Source: JAHEME01 sp034435035
GTDB lineage: Bacteria > Chloroflexota > Anaerolineae > Aggregatilineales > UBA3940
Length of the DNA: 49,230 bases
Reading direction: 5' to 3'
Assembly (NCBI GenBank): GCA_034435035.1
Contig: DAOTXW010000002.1
Location: 1 to 49,230 of the forward strand
In this document: positions 32,629 to 40,735 of the stretch, piece by piece
How positions within the stretch are numbered: position 1 is the first letter of the stretch
How the letters are laid out: every line of letters starts with the position of its first letter
Notes under the pieces: generated by a model
The model's database searches: none
Seen by the model: only the letters and a program-made list of their open reading frames with translations
What the model was told of the DNA's origin: nothing
Translations under genes and position numbers: made by a program

Positions 32629-33345
32629 ATGCATCCCGCAACCCCACGCCGGCTCTCCCCACTGCGCCCGGGCGATCACGCTCAGGTGCTGCGCTGGCTG
32701 CTGCTCGATCCCGCCGGCATGGCTGCCTTCCGTCGCGAAGATGCCGACGGCACCCTGCACCGCACCGCTGCGTGGACCTGCGCGACGCTCGCCTGGCTGC
32801 CCGCGGCGCTGGTGATGCTGGCGCTGGCAGCCGGGCTGATCCCGGCAGGCCGTGGCGCCATCCCGCGCCCGCTGTACCTGGCCGGGCTGGCGGGCCTGTG
32901 GGCTGTCAGCGGCCTGTTCGGGCGTTATGATTTCGACGACGCCGACCCGACCCCGCCACCGCCGAGCGTGCTGGCGGCGGGGTTCGGGGCGCTCATCTTC
33001 GGCGGCGCCGGCTTCCTGATCGTGATCGTCGGGCTGAGCCGCGCCGCTTCAACCGCCGGCGGCCCGCTGCTGATCGGGGGGCTGATCCTGGCGGCGGGAA
33101 CAGCCTCCGGGGCCGCCGCCCGTCTGGAGAATGGGATCACTGCCGGCCTGGCGCTGCTGGTGCTGGGCATCGCCAGTGGATTCGTCGTGCTGGCGGGCGG
33201 GTTAGCCGCCGCGGCGCTGACCGGCGCAGTTCTGCGCTCCGCGCCGGTGCAGGGGCCGGGTCGGTCTCTGCGCTGGCTGGCCGCCGCCACATGGGTCACC
33301 GGCCATCTGGCGCTGGTGGCCGCCCTGGCGTCGGCGCCGGGGTGA
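32629..33345 (+). CDS. Multi-pass membrane protein paralogous to the preceding gene product
   Basis: A 238-residue protein with about five to six hydrophobic segments and no TPR region. Its first 100 residues match the membrane-domain entry of the upstream protein, with the same order of GDHAQVLRW, a conserved Pro, TLAWLP, AAGLIP and WAVSG. This indicates a tandem duplication followed by divergence. It starts 4 bases after the preceding stop and has no separate promoter. The function is unknown. The nearby metalloprotease may act on, or with, this pair. Confidence 0.7.
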   Translation: MHPATPRRLSPLRPGDHAQVLRWLLLDPAGMAAFRREDADGTLHRTAAWTCATLAWLPAALVMLALAAGLIPAGRGAIPRPLYLAGLAGLWAVSGLFGRYDFDDADPTPPPPSVLAAGFGALIFGGAGFLIVIVGLSRAASTAGGPLLIGGLILAAGTASGAAARLENGITAGLALLVLGIASGFVVLAGGLAAAALTGAVLRSAPVQGPGRSLRWLAAATWVTGHLALVAALASAPG

Positions 33346-33378
33346 CACGCAGCGTGGCAGCGGCTCTTATGCTCCCGG

Positions 33379-33384
33379 TATACT
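33379..33384 (+). promoter_or_regulatory. -10 box immediately before the metalloprotease gene
   Basis: TATACT ends 11 bases before the ATG at 33396. A transcript started here would have a leader of about five bases, so it would be leaderless or nearly so. No ribosome site is visible before the gene. Confidence 0.4.
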
Positions 33385-33395
33385 CTGAATCACCT

Positions 33396-34736
33396 ATGAC
33401 TCTGATGCGACAGATCACAGATTTTCTGTCCGATACTGACTGGTCTCAGGCGGGCCAGTCTTTCTGGCGCGGCTTTCGGCTGGCGCTGGTCGTCGGTGTG
33501 CTGACGCTGGCTGTGCCCGGCCCGCGGCCGGATCGCGGCGATCCCCACTTCGCAGCGCTGGGGCTGGCCCGCGATCATCTGTTCAATTTCGTCGCCTGGG
33601 AAGCCAGCACTCTGGCCGATAAGACCGCCATCGCCCTGGTGGGGCCGCAGCGCTATCTCTCGGACATCGATCGCGCCCGCTACGTCCGCGACTACCTGCA
33701 GCTGGTCACTGATATCGACACGCTGGAGCTGGCTGTCGAGCAGATCTACATCAACCCCGACATCCGCGACCCCGATGCTGCCAGCGCCGCCCTGCGGGCT
33801 GAGCGCGACCGGCTGCGCGCCCGGCAGCGCGAGCAGCAGGCCCTGGCCGAGTCGATCATCGAGGCGCAGATCGCCGAAACCCTGGTCGATTACGGGCTGG
33901 GGATCGGCGGCCAGGTGCTGCCCCCCGTTTCGATCCGGTTCACCAGCCTGCCTACCATCCTGATCGTCTCGCCGCGCGACCGCATCGAACGCACCGGCTC
34001 CTACGCCCTGGAGCACGGCCTGACGGTGGACCAGATGACGCACATCGAGGGCAGCGTGGACCGTGAGCTGGACGTCTCCTCGCTGATCGTCCCGCTGGGC
34101 GGGCTGGCCGTGTACCCCGCCATGCTGGTGGAAACCGGCTATCTCCCCAGTGTGTTCACCGTCGGCGCCCATGAATGGACTCATCATCTGCTGGCCTTCT
34201 TCCCGCTGGGCCTGAACTACGGCCGCACCCCTGAGCTGTACACCATCAACGAGACGGTCGCCAGCATCGTCGGCGAAGAGATCGGCTGGGCGGTCCTGAG
34301 CCGCTACTACCCGGACCTGGCCGGCGATCCGCCGGATTACACCCCCCGGCCGCCGGCTGAGCAAGCTGCGCCGGAGGAAGCGGCTGGCTTCGACTTCCGC
34401 GCCGAGATGCGAGCCACCCGCATCGAAGCTGAGCGTCTGCTGGCTGAAGGGAAGATCGAGGAGGCCGAACGCTATATGGAAGCGCGCCGCCGGATCTTTG
34501 TCCAAAACGGATATGCGATCCGCAAGCTCAACCAGGCCTACTTCGCCTTCTATGGCTCCTACGCAGATGAGCCGGGCGCGACCGGCGCCGATCCCATCGG
34601 CCCGGCTCTGCGCGATCTGCGCTATTACAGCGGCTCACTGGCCGAATATCTGGCCACTGTGCGCGGGCTCACCACGTTTGACCAGATTCAGGCGGCCCTC
34701 GCCAGCGCCCGGCGGCAGCATGAGGCAGGCCGCTGA
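33396..34736 (+). CDS. Membrane-anchored zinc metalloprotease-like protein (HEWTH motif)
   Basis: A 446-residue protein with one N-terminal hydrophobic segment (about 26-41, FRLALVVGVLTLAVPG). A zinc-binding HEWTHH lies at 259-264, with a likely third ligand Glu286 in INETVASIVGEEIG, the gluzincin arrangement. A charged coiled region lies at about 125-160, and another Glu/Ala-rich helix at 335-365. I do not recognise the exact peptidase family. The ATG at 33396 (MTLMRQ) was chosen because the hydrophobic segment then sits as an anchor; the ATG at 33405 is also possible. It follows the two membrane proteins and overlaps prmC by 17 bases. Confidence 0.78.
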   Translation: MTLMRQITDFLSDTDWSQAGQSFWRGFRLALVVGVLTLAVPGPRPDRGDPHFAALGLARDHLFNFVAWEASTLADKTAIALVGPQRYLSDIDRARYVRDYLQLVTDIDTLELAVEQIYINPDIRDPDAASAALRAERDRLRARQREQQALAESIIEAQIAETLVDYGLGIGGQVLPPVSIRFTSLPTILIVSPRDRIERTGSYALEHGLTVDQMTHIEGSVDRELDVSSLIVPLGGLAVYPAMLVETGYLPSVFTVGAHEWTHHLLAFFPLGLNYGRTPELYTINETVASIVGEEIGWAVLSRYYPDLAGDPPDYTPRPPAEQAAPEEAAGFDFRAEMRATRIEAERLLAEGKIEEAERYMEARRRIFVQNGYAIRKLNQAYFAFYGSYADEPGATGADPIGPALRDLRYYSGSLAEYLATVRGLTTFDQIQAALASARRQHEAGR

Positions 34737-35568
34737 TCCGGCATCAACCCTCGGCGAGGCGCTGGCGCAGGCGGAGGCTCTCGGCGTGGAGCGCCTTGTG
34801 TCCCAGGTGGTGCTGGCCCGCCTGACCGGGCGCAGCCGCGCGAGCGTGATAGCCCACCCTGAGGATCCCCTGCCCGGGGATGCCGCTGTCCGCTGGGGAG
34901 AGCTGCTGAGCCGCGCCGCGCAGGGCGAGCCGCTGGCCTACCTGATCGGCGAGCGCGAGTTCTTCCTGCTGTCGTTTGAAGTCACCCCGGACGTGCTGAT
35001 CCCCCGCCCCGAGACCGAGGAGCTGGTGCAGGCGGCGCTGGTCTGGGCGCAGGCCCGCCCCGGAGCGGCCCTGCGGATCGCCGATCCGGGGACCGGCAGC
35101 GGCGTTATCGCGGTGACCCTGGCCGTGCATCTGCCGCAGGCTCAAATCACCGCAACTGACACGTCAGCCGCCGCCCTCGCCGTCGCCCGGCGCAACGCCG
35201 CCCGCCACGGAGTAGCAGAGCGCGTCCACTTTGTACAAACCGACCTGCTGGCCGGTCTCGACGGCCCGTTTGATCTCATCGCAGCCAACCTGCCCTATAT
35301 CGCCAGCGCGGCAGTCGATACGCTGGAGGTCGCCCGCTGGGAGCCTCGCGCCGCCCTGGACGGCGGCCCCGACGGGCTGGCCGCGATCCGCGCGCTGCTG
35401 GCACAGGCCCCACCCCGGCTGGCCCCCGGCGGCGCGGTCTTCCTGGAGATCGGGCACGATCAGGGCGCGCCGGCCGCCGACCTGTGCCGCGCCGCCTTCC
35501 CGGACGCCGCGGTGCGTGTGCTGCGGGATCAAGCCGGGCGGGATCGCATCGCGGCGGTGACGCCGTGA
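34720..35568 (+). CDS. prmC: Peptide chain release factor N5-glutamine methyltransferase
   Basis: A 282-residue SAM-dependent enzyme that methylates the GGQ glutamine of release factors. The N-terminal helical domain has GEPLAYLIGEREFF. Then come VLIPRPETEELV and the SAM motif ADPGTGSGVIAV (122-132). The catalytic motif reads NLPY (190-193) instead of the usual NPPY. It overlaps the protease gene by 17 bases and the Sua5-type gene by 4 (GTGA). The length is standard. Confidence 0.92.
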   Translation: MRQAADPASTLGEALAQAEALGVERLVSQVVLARLTGRSRASVIAHPEDPLPGDAAVRWGELLSRAAQGEPLAYLIGEREFFLLSFEVTPDVLIPRPETEELVQAALVWAQARPGAALRIADPGTGSGVIAVTLAVHLPQAQITATDTSAAALAVARRNAARHGVAERVHFVQTDLLAGLDGPFDLIAANLPYIASAAVDTLEVARWEPRAALDGGPDGLAAIRALLAQAPPRLAPGGAVFLEIGHDQGAPAADLCRAAFPDAAVRVLRDQAGRDRIAAVTP

Positions 35569-36206
35569 CCCCCTGGATGCCCGCCGATGATCCCGGCGCC
35601 CCTGCCCGCGCCGCACAGGTGATCGCGGGCGGCGGGCTGGTGATCCTGCCCACCGATACCGTCTACGGGCTGGCCGCCGACCCCTGGCAGCCGGGCGCCG
35701 TCGCGGCCCTGTATGCCGCCAAGACCCGCCCGCCCGACAGGGCGATTCCGATCCTGCTGGCCGACATAGAGGACATCGCGCAGGTAGCCGCAGAGGTCCC
35801 GGGGATCGCCCGGCGGCTGGCCGAAGCCTTCTGGCCCGGCCCGCTGACCCTCGCGGTGCCGCGCCTGCCCCATCTGCCACCCATCGTCTCCTCCCTGCCG
35901 ACCGTCGGCGTGCGCATCCCCGATCATCCGGCGGCCCGCGCGGTCATCCGTGCCTGCGGCGGGGCGCTGGCCGTCACCAGCGCTAACCGCTCCGGCGATC
36001 CCAGCCCGCTGACAGCTCAGGAGGCCGCGGCGGCGCTGGGCGACGCTGTCGCCCTGGTGCTGGATGGCGGCCCCTGCGCCGGCGGTGTGCCCTCGACGGT
36101 GGTGGATGTCAGCGCCGGCTCCCTGACGGTGGTGCGGGAAGGGCCGCTTTCCGCCGATGACCTGCGCCGCGCCCTGGGCGGCAGGCCATCCGATCAGGAT
36201 GAATGA
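35565..36206 (+). CDS. L-threonylcarbamoyladenylate synthase (YrdC/Sua5 domain)
   Basis: A 213-residue YrdC-domain protein. It would make threonylcarbamoyl-AMP from threonine, bicarbonate and ATP for the t6A37 tRNA modification. Motifs are GGGLVILPTDTVYGLAADP, AKTRPPDRAIPIL, WPGPLTLAVPR, VGVRIPDHP and ALAVTSANRSGDPSP. It lacks the Sua5 C-terminal domain, so it is the short type. The GTG at 35565 overlaps the prmC stop; an ATG at 35577 is the alternative. Pairing with prmC, as seen in many bacteria, groups two translation-modification genes. Confidence 0.93.
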   Translation: MTPWMPADDPGAPARAAQVIAGGGLVILPTDTVYGLAADPWQPGAVAALYAAKTRPPDRAIPILLADIEDIAQVAAEVPGIARRLAEAFWPGPLTLAVPRLPHLPPIVSSLPTVGVRIPDHPAARAVIRACGGALAVTSANRSGDPSPLTAQEAAAALGDAVALVLDGGPCAGGVPSTVVDVSAGSLTVVREGPLSADDLRRALGGRPSDQDE

Positions 36207-36243
36207 CATCCTTCCGGGTGACCATCGGCCCGCCAAATGCCCC

Positions 36244-36249
36244 TACAAT
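36244..36249 (+). promoter_or_regulatory. -10 box for the ferredoxin gene
   Basis: TACAAT (5/6) lies 43 bases before the ferredoxin ATG. The -35 is unclear. Confidence 0.35.
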
Positions 36250-36291
36250 AGGACAAACCATCCGGCCGAGGGGACGGCGAGGAGGTGCGAC

Positions 36292-37236
36292 ATGTTCGGA
36301 ATGGTGCTGCTGGTCGTCGCCGGCGAGCTGCTGCTGCTGGTGCTGATCGTCTGGCTGATCGGGGAGCGCGGGCATCTGGCGCTGCCATCCACCCGGAAGT
36401 GGCTCCGGGAAGCGGGCTGGCGCCACATTCTCAACGGCCATTTCTTCCACGGGTATGTCTACGGACGCTGGTCGGATCTGTACATCGGCACCGGCATCAA
36501 CGAAACCTTCCCCGCCCTGGAACCGGTCGAGGGTGAGCGCCGCTGGGCCGACCAGTATCACGGCAAGGTGCTGACCCAGGAGCAGGCCGAGAACCTGATC
36601 CTGATCAACCAGGACCTGCACCGCCAGGATCTGGAGCAGATCATCCCCTATGCCACCGCCCGCGAACTGCTGCTGCACGCGCCGCTGGATGTGGCTGCCT
36701 ACCAGTGCCCCTGCCGTATGGCCCGCGAGAACCCCTGCCAGCCCACCCAGGTCTGCATGGTGGTGGGCCAGCCTTTTGTGGACTTCATCCTGGAGCACCA
36801 CCCGTCCATCAGCCGGCGGCTGACCCAGCAGGAGGCCCTGCAGCTGCTGCGCGATGAGCACGACCGCGGCCACCTGCACGCGGCCTACTTCAAGGACGTG
36901 ATGCTGGGGCGCTTCTACGCGATCTGCAACTGCTGCGGCTGCTGCTGCGGCGGCATCGAGGCGATGCGCGATCACGGCGTGCCGATGGTCACCTCATCGG
37001 GCTACGTGGCGGCCGTGGATGAAGCCCACTGCACCGCCTGCGGCACCTGCGAGGAGCTGTGCCCCTTCCACGCCATCCACGTGAACGGTGTTTCCTCGGT
37101 GGACTGGGATAAATGCCTGGGCTGCGGCGTCTGCGAAGGCCACTGCGAATACGACGCCATCCACCTGGTGCGTGATGAGCGCAAGGGCATCCCGCTGGAC
37201 GTGCGTGCCCTGCTGGCGGAGTCCGCGCCCCGGTAG
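36292..37236 (+). CDS. Membrane-anchored Cys-rich ferredoxin-like protein
   Basis: A 314-residue protein. Residues 3-23 form a membrane segment. Cys139, Cys141, Cys149 and Cys155 form a first group. CNCCGCCCGG (212-221) is an unusual six-Cys run. Two classical [4Fe-4S] motifs follow, CTACGTCEELC (247-257) and CLGCGVCEGHC (275-285), each ending in a Pro-less or Pro-containing ferredoxin turn. The protein probably transfers electrons at the membrane, but no partner is encoded nearby. The ATG has GAGGAGG 6 bases upstream. Related proteins are annotated only as iron-sulfur proteins, so the role is open. Confidence 0.85.
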   Translation: MFGMVLLVVAGELLLLVLIVWLIGERGHLALPSTRKWLREAGWRHILNGHFFHGYVYGRWSDLYIGTGINETFPALEPVEGERRWADQYHGKVLTQEQAENLILINQDLHRQDLEQIIPYATARELLLHAPLDVAAYQCPCRMARENPCQPTQVCMVVGQPFVDFILEHHPSISRRLTQQEALQLLRDEHDRGHLHAAYFKDVMLGRFYAICNCCGCCCGGIEAMRDHGVPMVTSSGYVAAVDEAHCTACGTCEELCPFHAIHVNGVSSVDWDKCLGCGVCEGHCEYDAIHLVRDERKGIPLDVRALLAESAPR

Positions 37237-37266
37237 GGGGCTCCCGAACCCCTGACGGAACACAAC

Positions 37267-37287
37267 GGGGGCGCAGGTCGCGCCCCC
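37267..37287. terminator. Hairpin between convergent ferredoxin and SH3b genes
   Basis: An 8-bp perfect GC stem (37267-37274 with 37280-37287) with a 5-base loop lies between two convergent genes. Neither side has a strong T tract, so it is only a candidate bidirectional terminator. Confidence 0.45.
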
Positions 37288-37316
37288 GGTCGATCCCGGC
37301 ATGCGGCGGATCGGCG

Positions 37317-38486
37317 CTACGGCTGCTGCTCCGGCAGGCTGTTGTAGTCCACGGAGGCCAGCATCACCCAGGCCGCGACCCAGCCCTCGGTGCCCTGGTA
37401 GTTGACCTTCAGCCACGCGCTGTCGGGCGTGCGGGCCAGCAGCGGAACCTGGGTGCGCGCCGGGATCTCGGCCAGCGGCCCGAAGTTCAGGTCTGGCCCT
37501 GCCCGCATCACGACGGTGTAGATGCTGGAGCCGGTGATGGTGGCATTGGGCGGCAGCGGGGCCACTTCCACGATGTCGGAGCGCACCGGCACGCCGACCG
37601 TGCTGTCCGTGGCGACTACCACCCACTTGGCGACCCAGCCCAGCGCCTCGCCATACTGCACCTGCAGCCAGTTATTGGAAGCGTTGCGCCCGACGACCGC
37701 CGCCTGCGCATCGGCTGGCATGATCTCCAGGACGGGGGCGGTCACGGTGGGCGCGCTGCGGATGTTGACCCGGTACGGCGTCAGGATAGTCACCCCGGTC
37801 GGCGAAGCGGGTGTGCCGGGGATCGGAGTCGGCTGGGGGGGCGCCGGGGTGCTGCCCGCCGGCACTCGCGGCGTGGCCGTGGGCGCATTAACCGGGGTGG
37901 GGATGGCAGAGCCATCGATCGGCAGGCCATTGATGTCGCTGCGCAGGATGACCAGCCAGGCGGCCACCCAGCCTTCCACGCCATCGTACTGCACGCGCAC
38001 CCACGAGCTGTCGGCGCTGCGCCCGGTGGCGACCGCCTCGGTGCCGTAGACCAGCCTGGCCAGCACCGCGCCGACGCTGGACGGCTCGGCCCGGACATTG
38101 ACCGTGTACGGGGAGATGGCTGTGACTGGCTCCCCGGTGGCGAGCGGCGGCGGCTGGATGTCGGTGGTCACGGGCAGCAGCAGGGTGTTATCCGAGCACA
38201 CCACCAGCCAGGCAGCCACCCAGCCGGTGGTGCCGCTGAACTCCACCTGCAGCCAGTTATTCTCCGGGGTGCGCCCCTGCAGCGCTGCATCCGACCCCGG
38301 AGGCAGCACGCCCAGCACGGCTGCGTTTACCCCCGGCGTCGCGCGGATATTGACATCGAAGATCGCTCTGGCCGTCAGCGCGGCGGGCGGCTGCGCCCGG
38401 GCCGGGGCGGCGCCGACGAGGAAAGCCGCCAGGGTCAGCGTAAGAATCACCAACAGCAGGCCAGCCGGTCGTTTCATTCGTCTCAT
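37317..38486 (-). CDS. Exported protein with four bacterial SH3 (SH3b) repeats
   Basis: A 389-residue secreted protein. The signal peptide spans about residues 1-31 with cleavage after PARA. Four SH3_3-type repeats start near residues 40, 123, 238 and 317. Each shows a V-(N/M)-(I/V)-R-(A/S) strand, a W-L-(Q/K)-V or W-V-R-V strand and a GWVA-W ending. A Pro/Thr linker separates repeats two and three. Such modules bind cell-wall peptides or other envelope ligands. The ATG at 38486 has GGAGGG 6 bases upstream. The gene follows the PP2C phosphatase on the same strand. Confidence 0.88.
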   Translation of the reverse strand: MRRMKRPAGLLLVILTLTLAAFLVGAAPARAQPPAALTARAIFDVNIRATPGVNAAVLGVLPPGSDAALQGRTPENNWLQVEFSGTTGWVAAWLVVCSDNTLLLPVTTDIQPPPLATGEPVTAISPYTVNVRAEPSSVGAVLARLVYGTEAVATGRSADSSWVRVQYDGVEGWVAAWLVILRSDINGLPIDGSAIPTPVNAPTATPRVPAGSTPAPPQPTPIPGTPASPTGVTILTPYRVNIRSAPTVTAPVLEIMPADAQAAVVGRNASNNWLQVQYGEALGWVAKWVVVATDSTVGVPVRSDIVEVAPLPPNATITGSSIYTVVMRAGPDLNFGPLAEIPARTQVPLLARTPDSAWLKVNYQGTEGWVAAWVMLASVDYNSLPEQQP

Positions 38487-38568
38487 CAGAGTCCCTCCGG
38501 TCCCATTGGGAAGGGATCAGCAGTCACAGGCCGGGCGGCTGATTCGCTGATCAGAGATGTGCACAGGG

Positions 38569-39309
38569 CTATTCGGCCCGAACGATCACCACGGATACGT
38601 TGTCGCGGGCCGGGGCGCTGAGCGCCAGCTTCAGCAGCCGGTCAGCAGCTTCCTGAGGTGGATGCTGGCTGGCAACCTCGACCAGCGTGTCATCGCTCAG
38701 GACTCCGTAGAGGCCATCGGTGCAGAGCAGCAGGGTATCGCGCGGCTGGAGCCGGGCATCCGGCCATACATCGACCTCGATCGTCTGGTCGGCGCCCAGG
38801 GCACGATCCAGAACATGACGCAGTGAATGGCGGGCCGCCTGATCGGCGGTCAGGACGCCGTTACGAACCTGCTGGCTCACCCAGGTATGGTCGCGCGTCA
38901 GCTGCTGCCCCCTGCCGTCGCGGATCAGGTAGGCACGGCTGTCCCCGGCGCTGGCGACCCAGTACGAACCCTCCAGGAGCAGGGCCACCACCACTGTGCA
39001 GCCCATCCCTTCCATCTCAGGTGTGCTCATGCCCATCTGGTGGATGGCAGTGTTCGCGGCGACGATGGCATCACGCAGGCGGGCGCCCGCCTGCGCCGCC
39101 GTCAGTTCCTCACCTTCCAGCAGGTGCTGCTGGATCACCGCGACGGCCTGCTGGCTGGCATGCTCGCCACCCCTGGCGCCGCCCATCCCATCCGCGACGA
39201 TCAGCAGCGCCATATCCGGACGCTGCTCCGATACAACAGCCAGGACCGAATCCTGATTGCCGCCTTTGCGCGGGCCGGGATCGCTCTGGTGGCCAACTGT
39301 CAGCTTCAT
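38569..39309 (-). CDS. PP2C-family serine/threonine protein phosphatase
   Basis: A 246-residue cytoplasmic phosphatase. It starts MKLTVGHQSDPG and has GGNQDSVLAVV. The metal-binding motifs are VADGMGG, WVASAGDSRAYLI, LLCTDGLYGVLSDD and ARDNVSVVIV. It is a minimal catalytic domain without sensor or membrane parts. The ATG at 39309 matches the usual family start; a longer frame to 39567 has no homology. A promoter lies 50 bases upstream. No Ser/Thr kinase is in the window. The SH3b gene downstream hints at cell-envelope signalling. Confidence 0.93.
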   Translation of the reverse strand: MKLTVGHQSDPGPRKGGNQDSVLAVVSEQRPDMALLIVADGMGGARGGEHASQQAVAVIQQHLLEGEELTAAQAGARLRDAIVAANTAIHQMGMSTPEMEGMGCTVVVALLLEGSYWVASAGDSRAYLIRDGRGQQLTRDHTWVSQQVRNGVLTADQAARHSLRHVLDRALGADQTIEVDVWPDARLQPRDTLLLCTDGLYGVLSDDTLVEVASQHPPQEAADRLLKLALSAPARDNVSVVIVRAE

Positions 39310-39357
39310 GGGCTGTTGCAGCTCCGCTGCCTTCCGAATTTTCACAGCAGTGGGGGT

Positions 39358-39386
39358 ATTGTACGACTGTTTTGCCGACGCGCCAA
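39358..39386 (-). promoter_or_regulatory. Promoter of the PP2C-SH3b gene pair
   Basis: The minus strand has TTGGCG (39381-39386), 17 bases and TACAAT (39358-39363). The -10 matches 5/6 and the -35 matches 3-4 of 6. Confidence 0.5.
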
Positions 39387-39436
39387 GCGCTGATCCGGTG
39401 GGGGTCAACGCGACGGCTGGCGGTGGAGCGGGCAGG

Positions 39437-40735
39437 CTATTCGTACTTGAGGGCGGCCACCGGATCGAGCTGCACCGCCCGGAGAGCCGGGTAGATGCCC
39501 GATCCCAGCCCAATGAACAGCGAGAAGATGATCGCAAAGACCGGCAGCCACGCCGGGATATAGGCAATGCTGGTCGGATCGGTATCCGTTGAACCGGAGG
39601 CGGCCAGCTGCGCCGCGATGTAGGCCTGCGCGATCAGGTCGATGATCTTGGCGGCCCCCACGCCAAACAGCACCCCGCCGATCCCGCCCAGCACGCCGAT
39701 GGCCCCCGCCTCGGCCACAAACACGCTCATGACATCGCGGTTGGTCGCGCCGACCGCCTTCATCAGCCCGATCTCGCGGGTGCGCTCCAGGATGGACATG
39801 ATCATGGTGTTGGCAATGCCGATGGCCGCTACCACCAGCGCAATCGCGCCGATGCCGCCAAAGACAGCCTGCACAATCGCAAAGAACAGGTTGATCTGCT
39901 GGAGCGCTGAGCGTGCCGAGAAGGCGAAGAAACCCTGATCCTGGATGCGATCTTCCACCAGCAGCATCAGGCCCGGGTCATCGGACACGACAATCGCCTG
40001 CGAGTAGCCATCATGATCGTAGTTGATGCGGCGGCCTTCCACCCAGGAGTTAATCTCGTCGGCGTCTTCCAATGACAGGAAAATGGTGCTGTCATCGGAG
40101 CCGCCGCGCCCTTCCAGCACTCCACCCACCCGCAGCCGGATGGTGCGGTATGAGACATTGCCCTCGTCATCCACCCGCGACAGCTTGAGCAGCAGCGTCT
40201 GGCCATACAGCTCGACCGGTTCATCCACCGACCGCCCGCGCGCATCCACGAAGTTCTCGCCCACCCGCGACCCGGCCAGGACCGTCCAGCGCCCCATATT
40301 ATCGGTGCCCTGAGCCATGACAAAGCCCATGTCCGAGACCTCGCGGGCGTCGATGCCGGTCAGGGTTGTGAAGCCCTGCAGCCGGTTGAGCCGGACCTGC
40401 GAGGCGTTCACCGAGATGATCGGGGTGACCGCCTGCACCCCGTTGTACTCCCGGAACTCGCGGATCTTGTCGGGCGTGAGCAGCGCTTCCTGCTCCAGCT
40501 CGCCGGACGGCGGCCCGAAGAACCGTCCCCGGGTGCTGGGCAGCACAGTGATCTGGTTGAGCGGGCCAAAGTCAGCGAAGCTCTGGTTGGTGCTCTGCTG
40601 CAGCCCGGAAGCCAGCGCGATCAGCACCACGATCGCCGCCGTCCCGATCAGCACGCCCATCGCCGTCATCAGAGCGCGGCCCCGCATGCGGCTCAGGTTA
40701 GCGATCACCAGCTGGAACAGGTCGCGGGCTGTCAT
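39437..40735 (-). CDS. MacB/FtsX-type ABC transporter permease
   Basis: A 432-residue permease with the MacB_PCD and FtsX domains. The first membrane segment begins ALMTAMGVLIGTAAIVVLIALASG. A large extracytoplasmic domain spans about residues 45-270. Three C-terminal segments follow, with the conserved coupling region IMSILERTREIGLMKAVGATNRDV and the ending YPALRAVQLDPVAALKYE. The start overlaps the stop of the TIG/CARDB gene (ATGA). It works with the ATPase encoded two genes upstream, exporting a lipid, peptide or protein or acting mechanically on the envelope. Confidence 0.93.
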   Translation of the reverse strand: MTARDLFQLVIANLSRMRGRALMTAMGVLIGTAAIVVLIALASGLQQSTNQSFADFGPLNQITVLPSTRGRFFGPPSGELEQEALLTPDKIREFREYNGVQAVTPIISVNASQVRLNRLQGFTTLTGIDAREVSDMGFVMAQGTDNMGRWTVLAGSRVGENFVDARGRSVDEPVELYGQTLLLKLSRVDDEGNVSYRTIRLRVGGVLEGRGGSDDSTIFLSLEDADEINSWVEGRRINYDHDGYSQAIVVSDDPGLMLLVEDRIQDQGFFAFSARSALQQINLFFAIVQAVFGGIGAIALVVAAIGIANTMIMSILERTREIGLMKAVGATNRDVMSVFVAEAGAIGVLGGIGGVLFGVGAAKIIDLIAQAYIAAQLAASGSTDTDPTSIAYIPAWLPVFAIIFSLFIGLGSGIYPALRAVQLDPVAALKYE

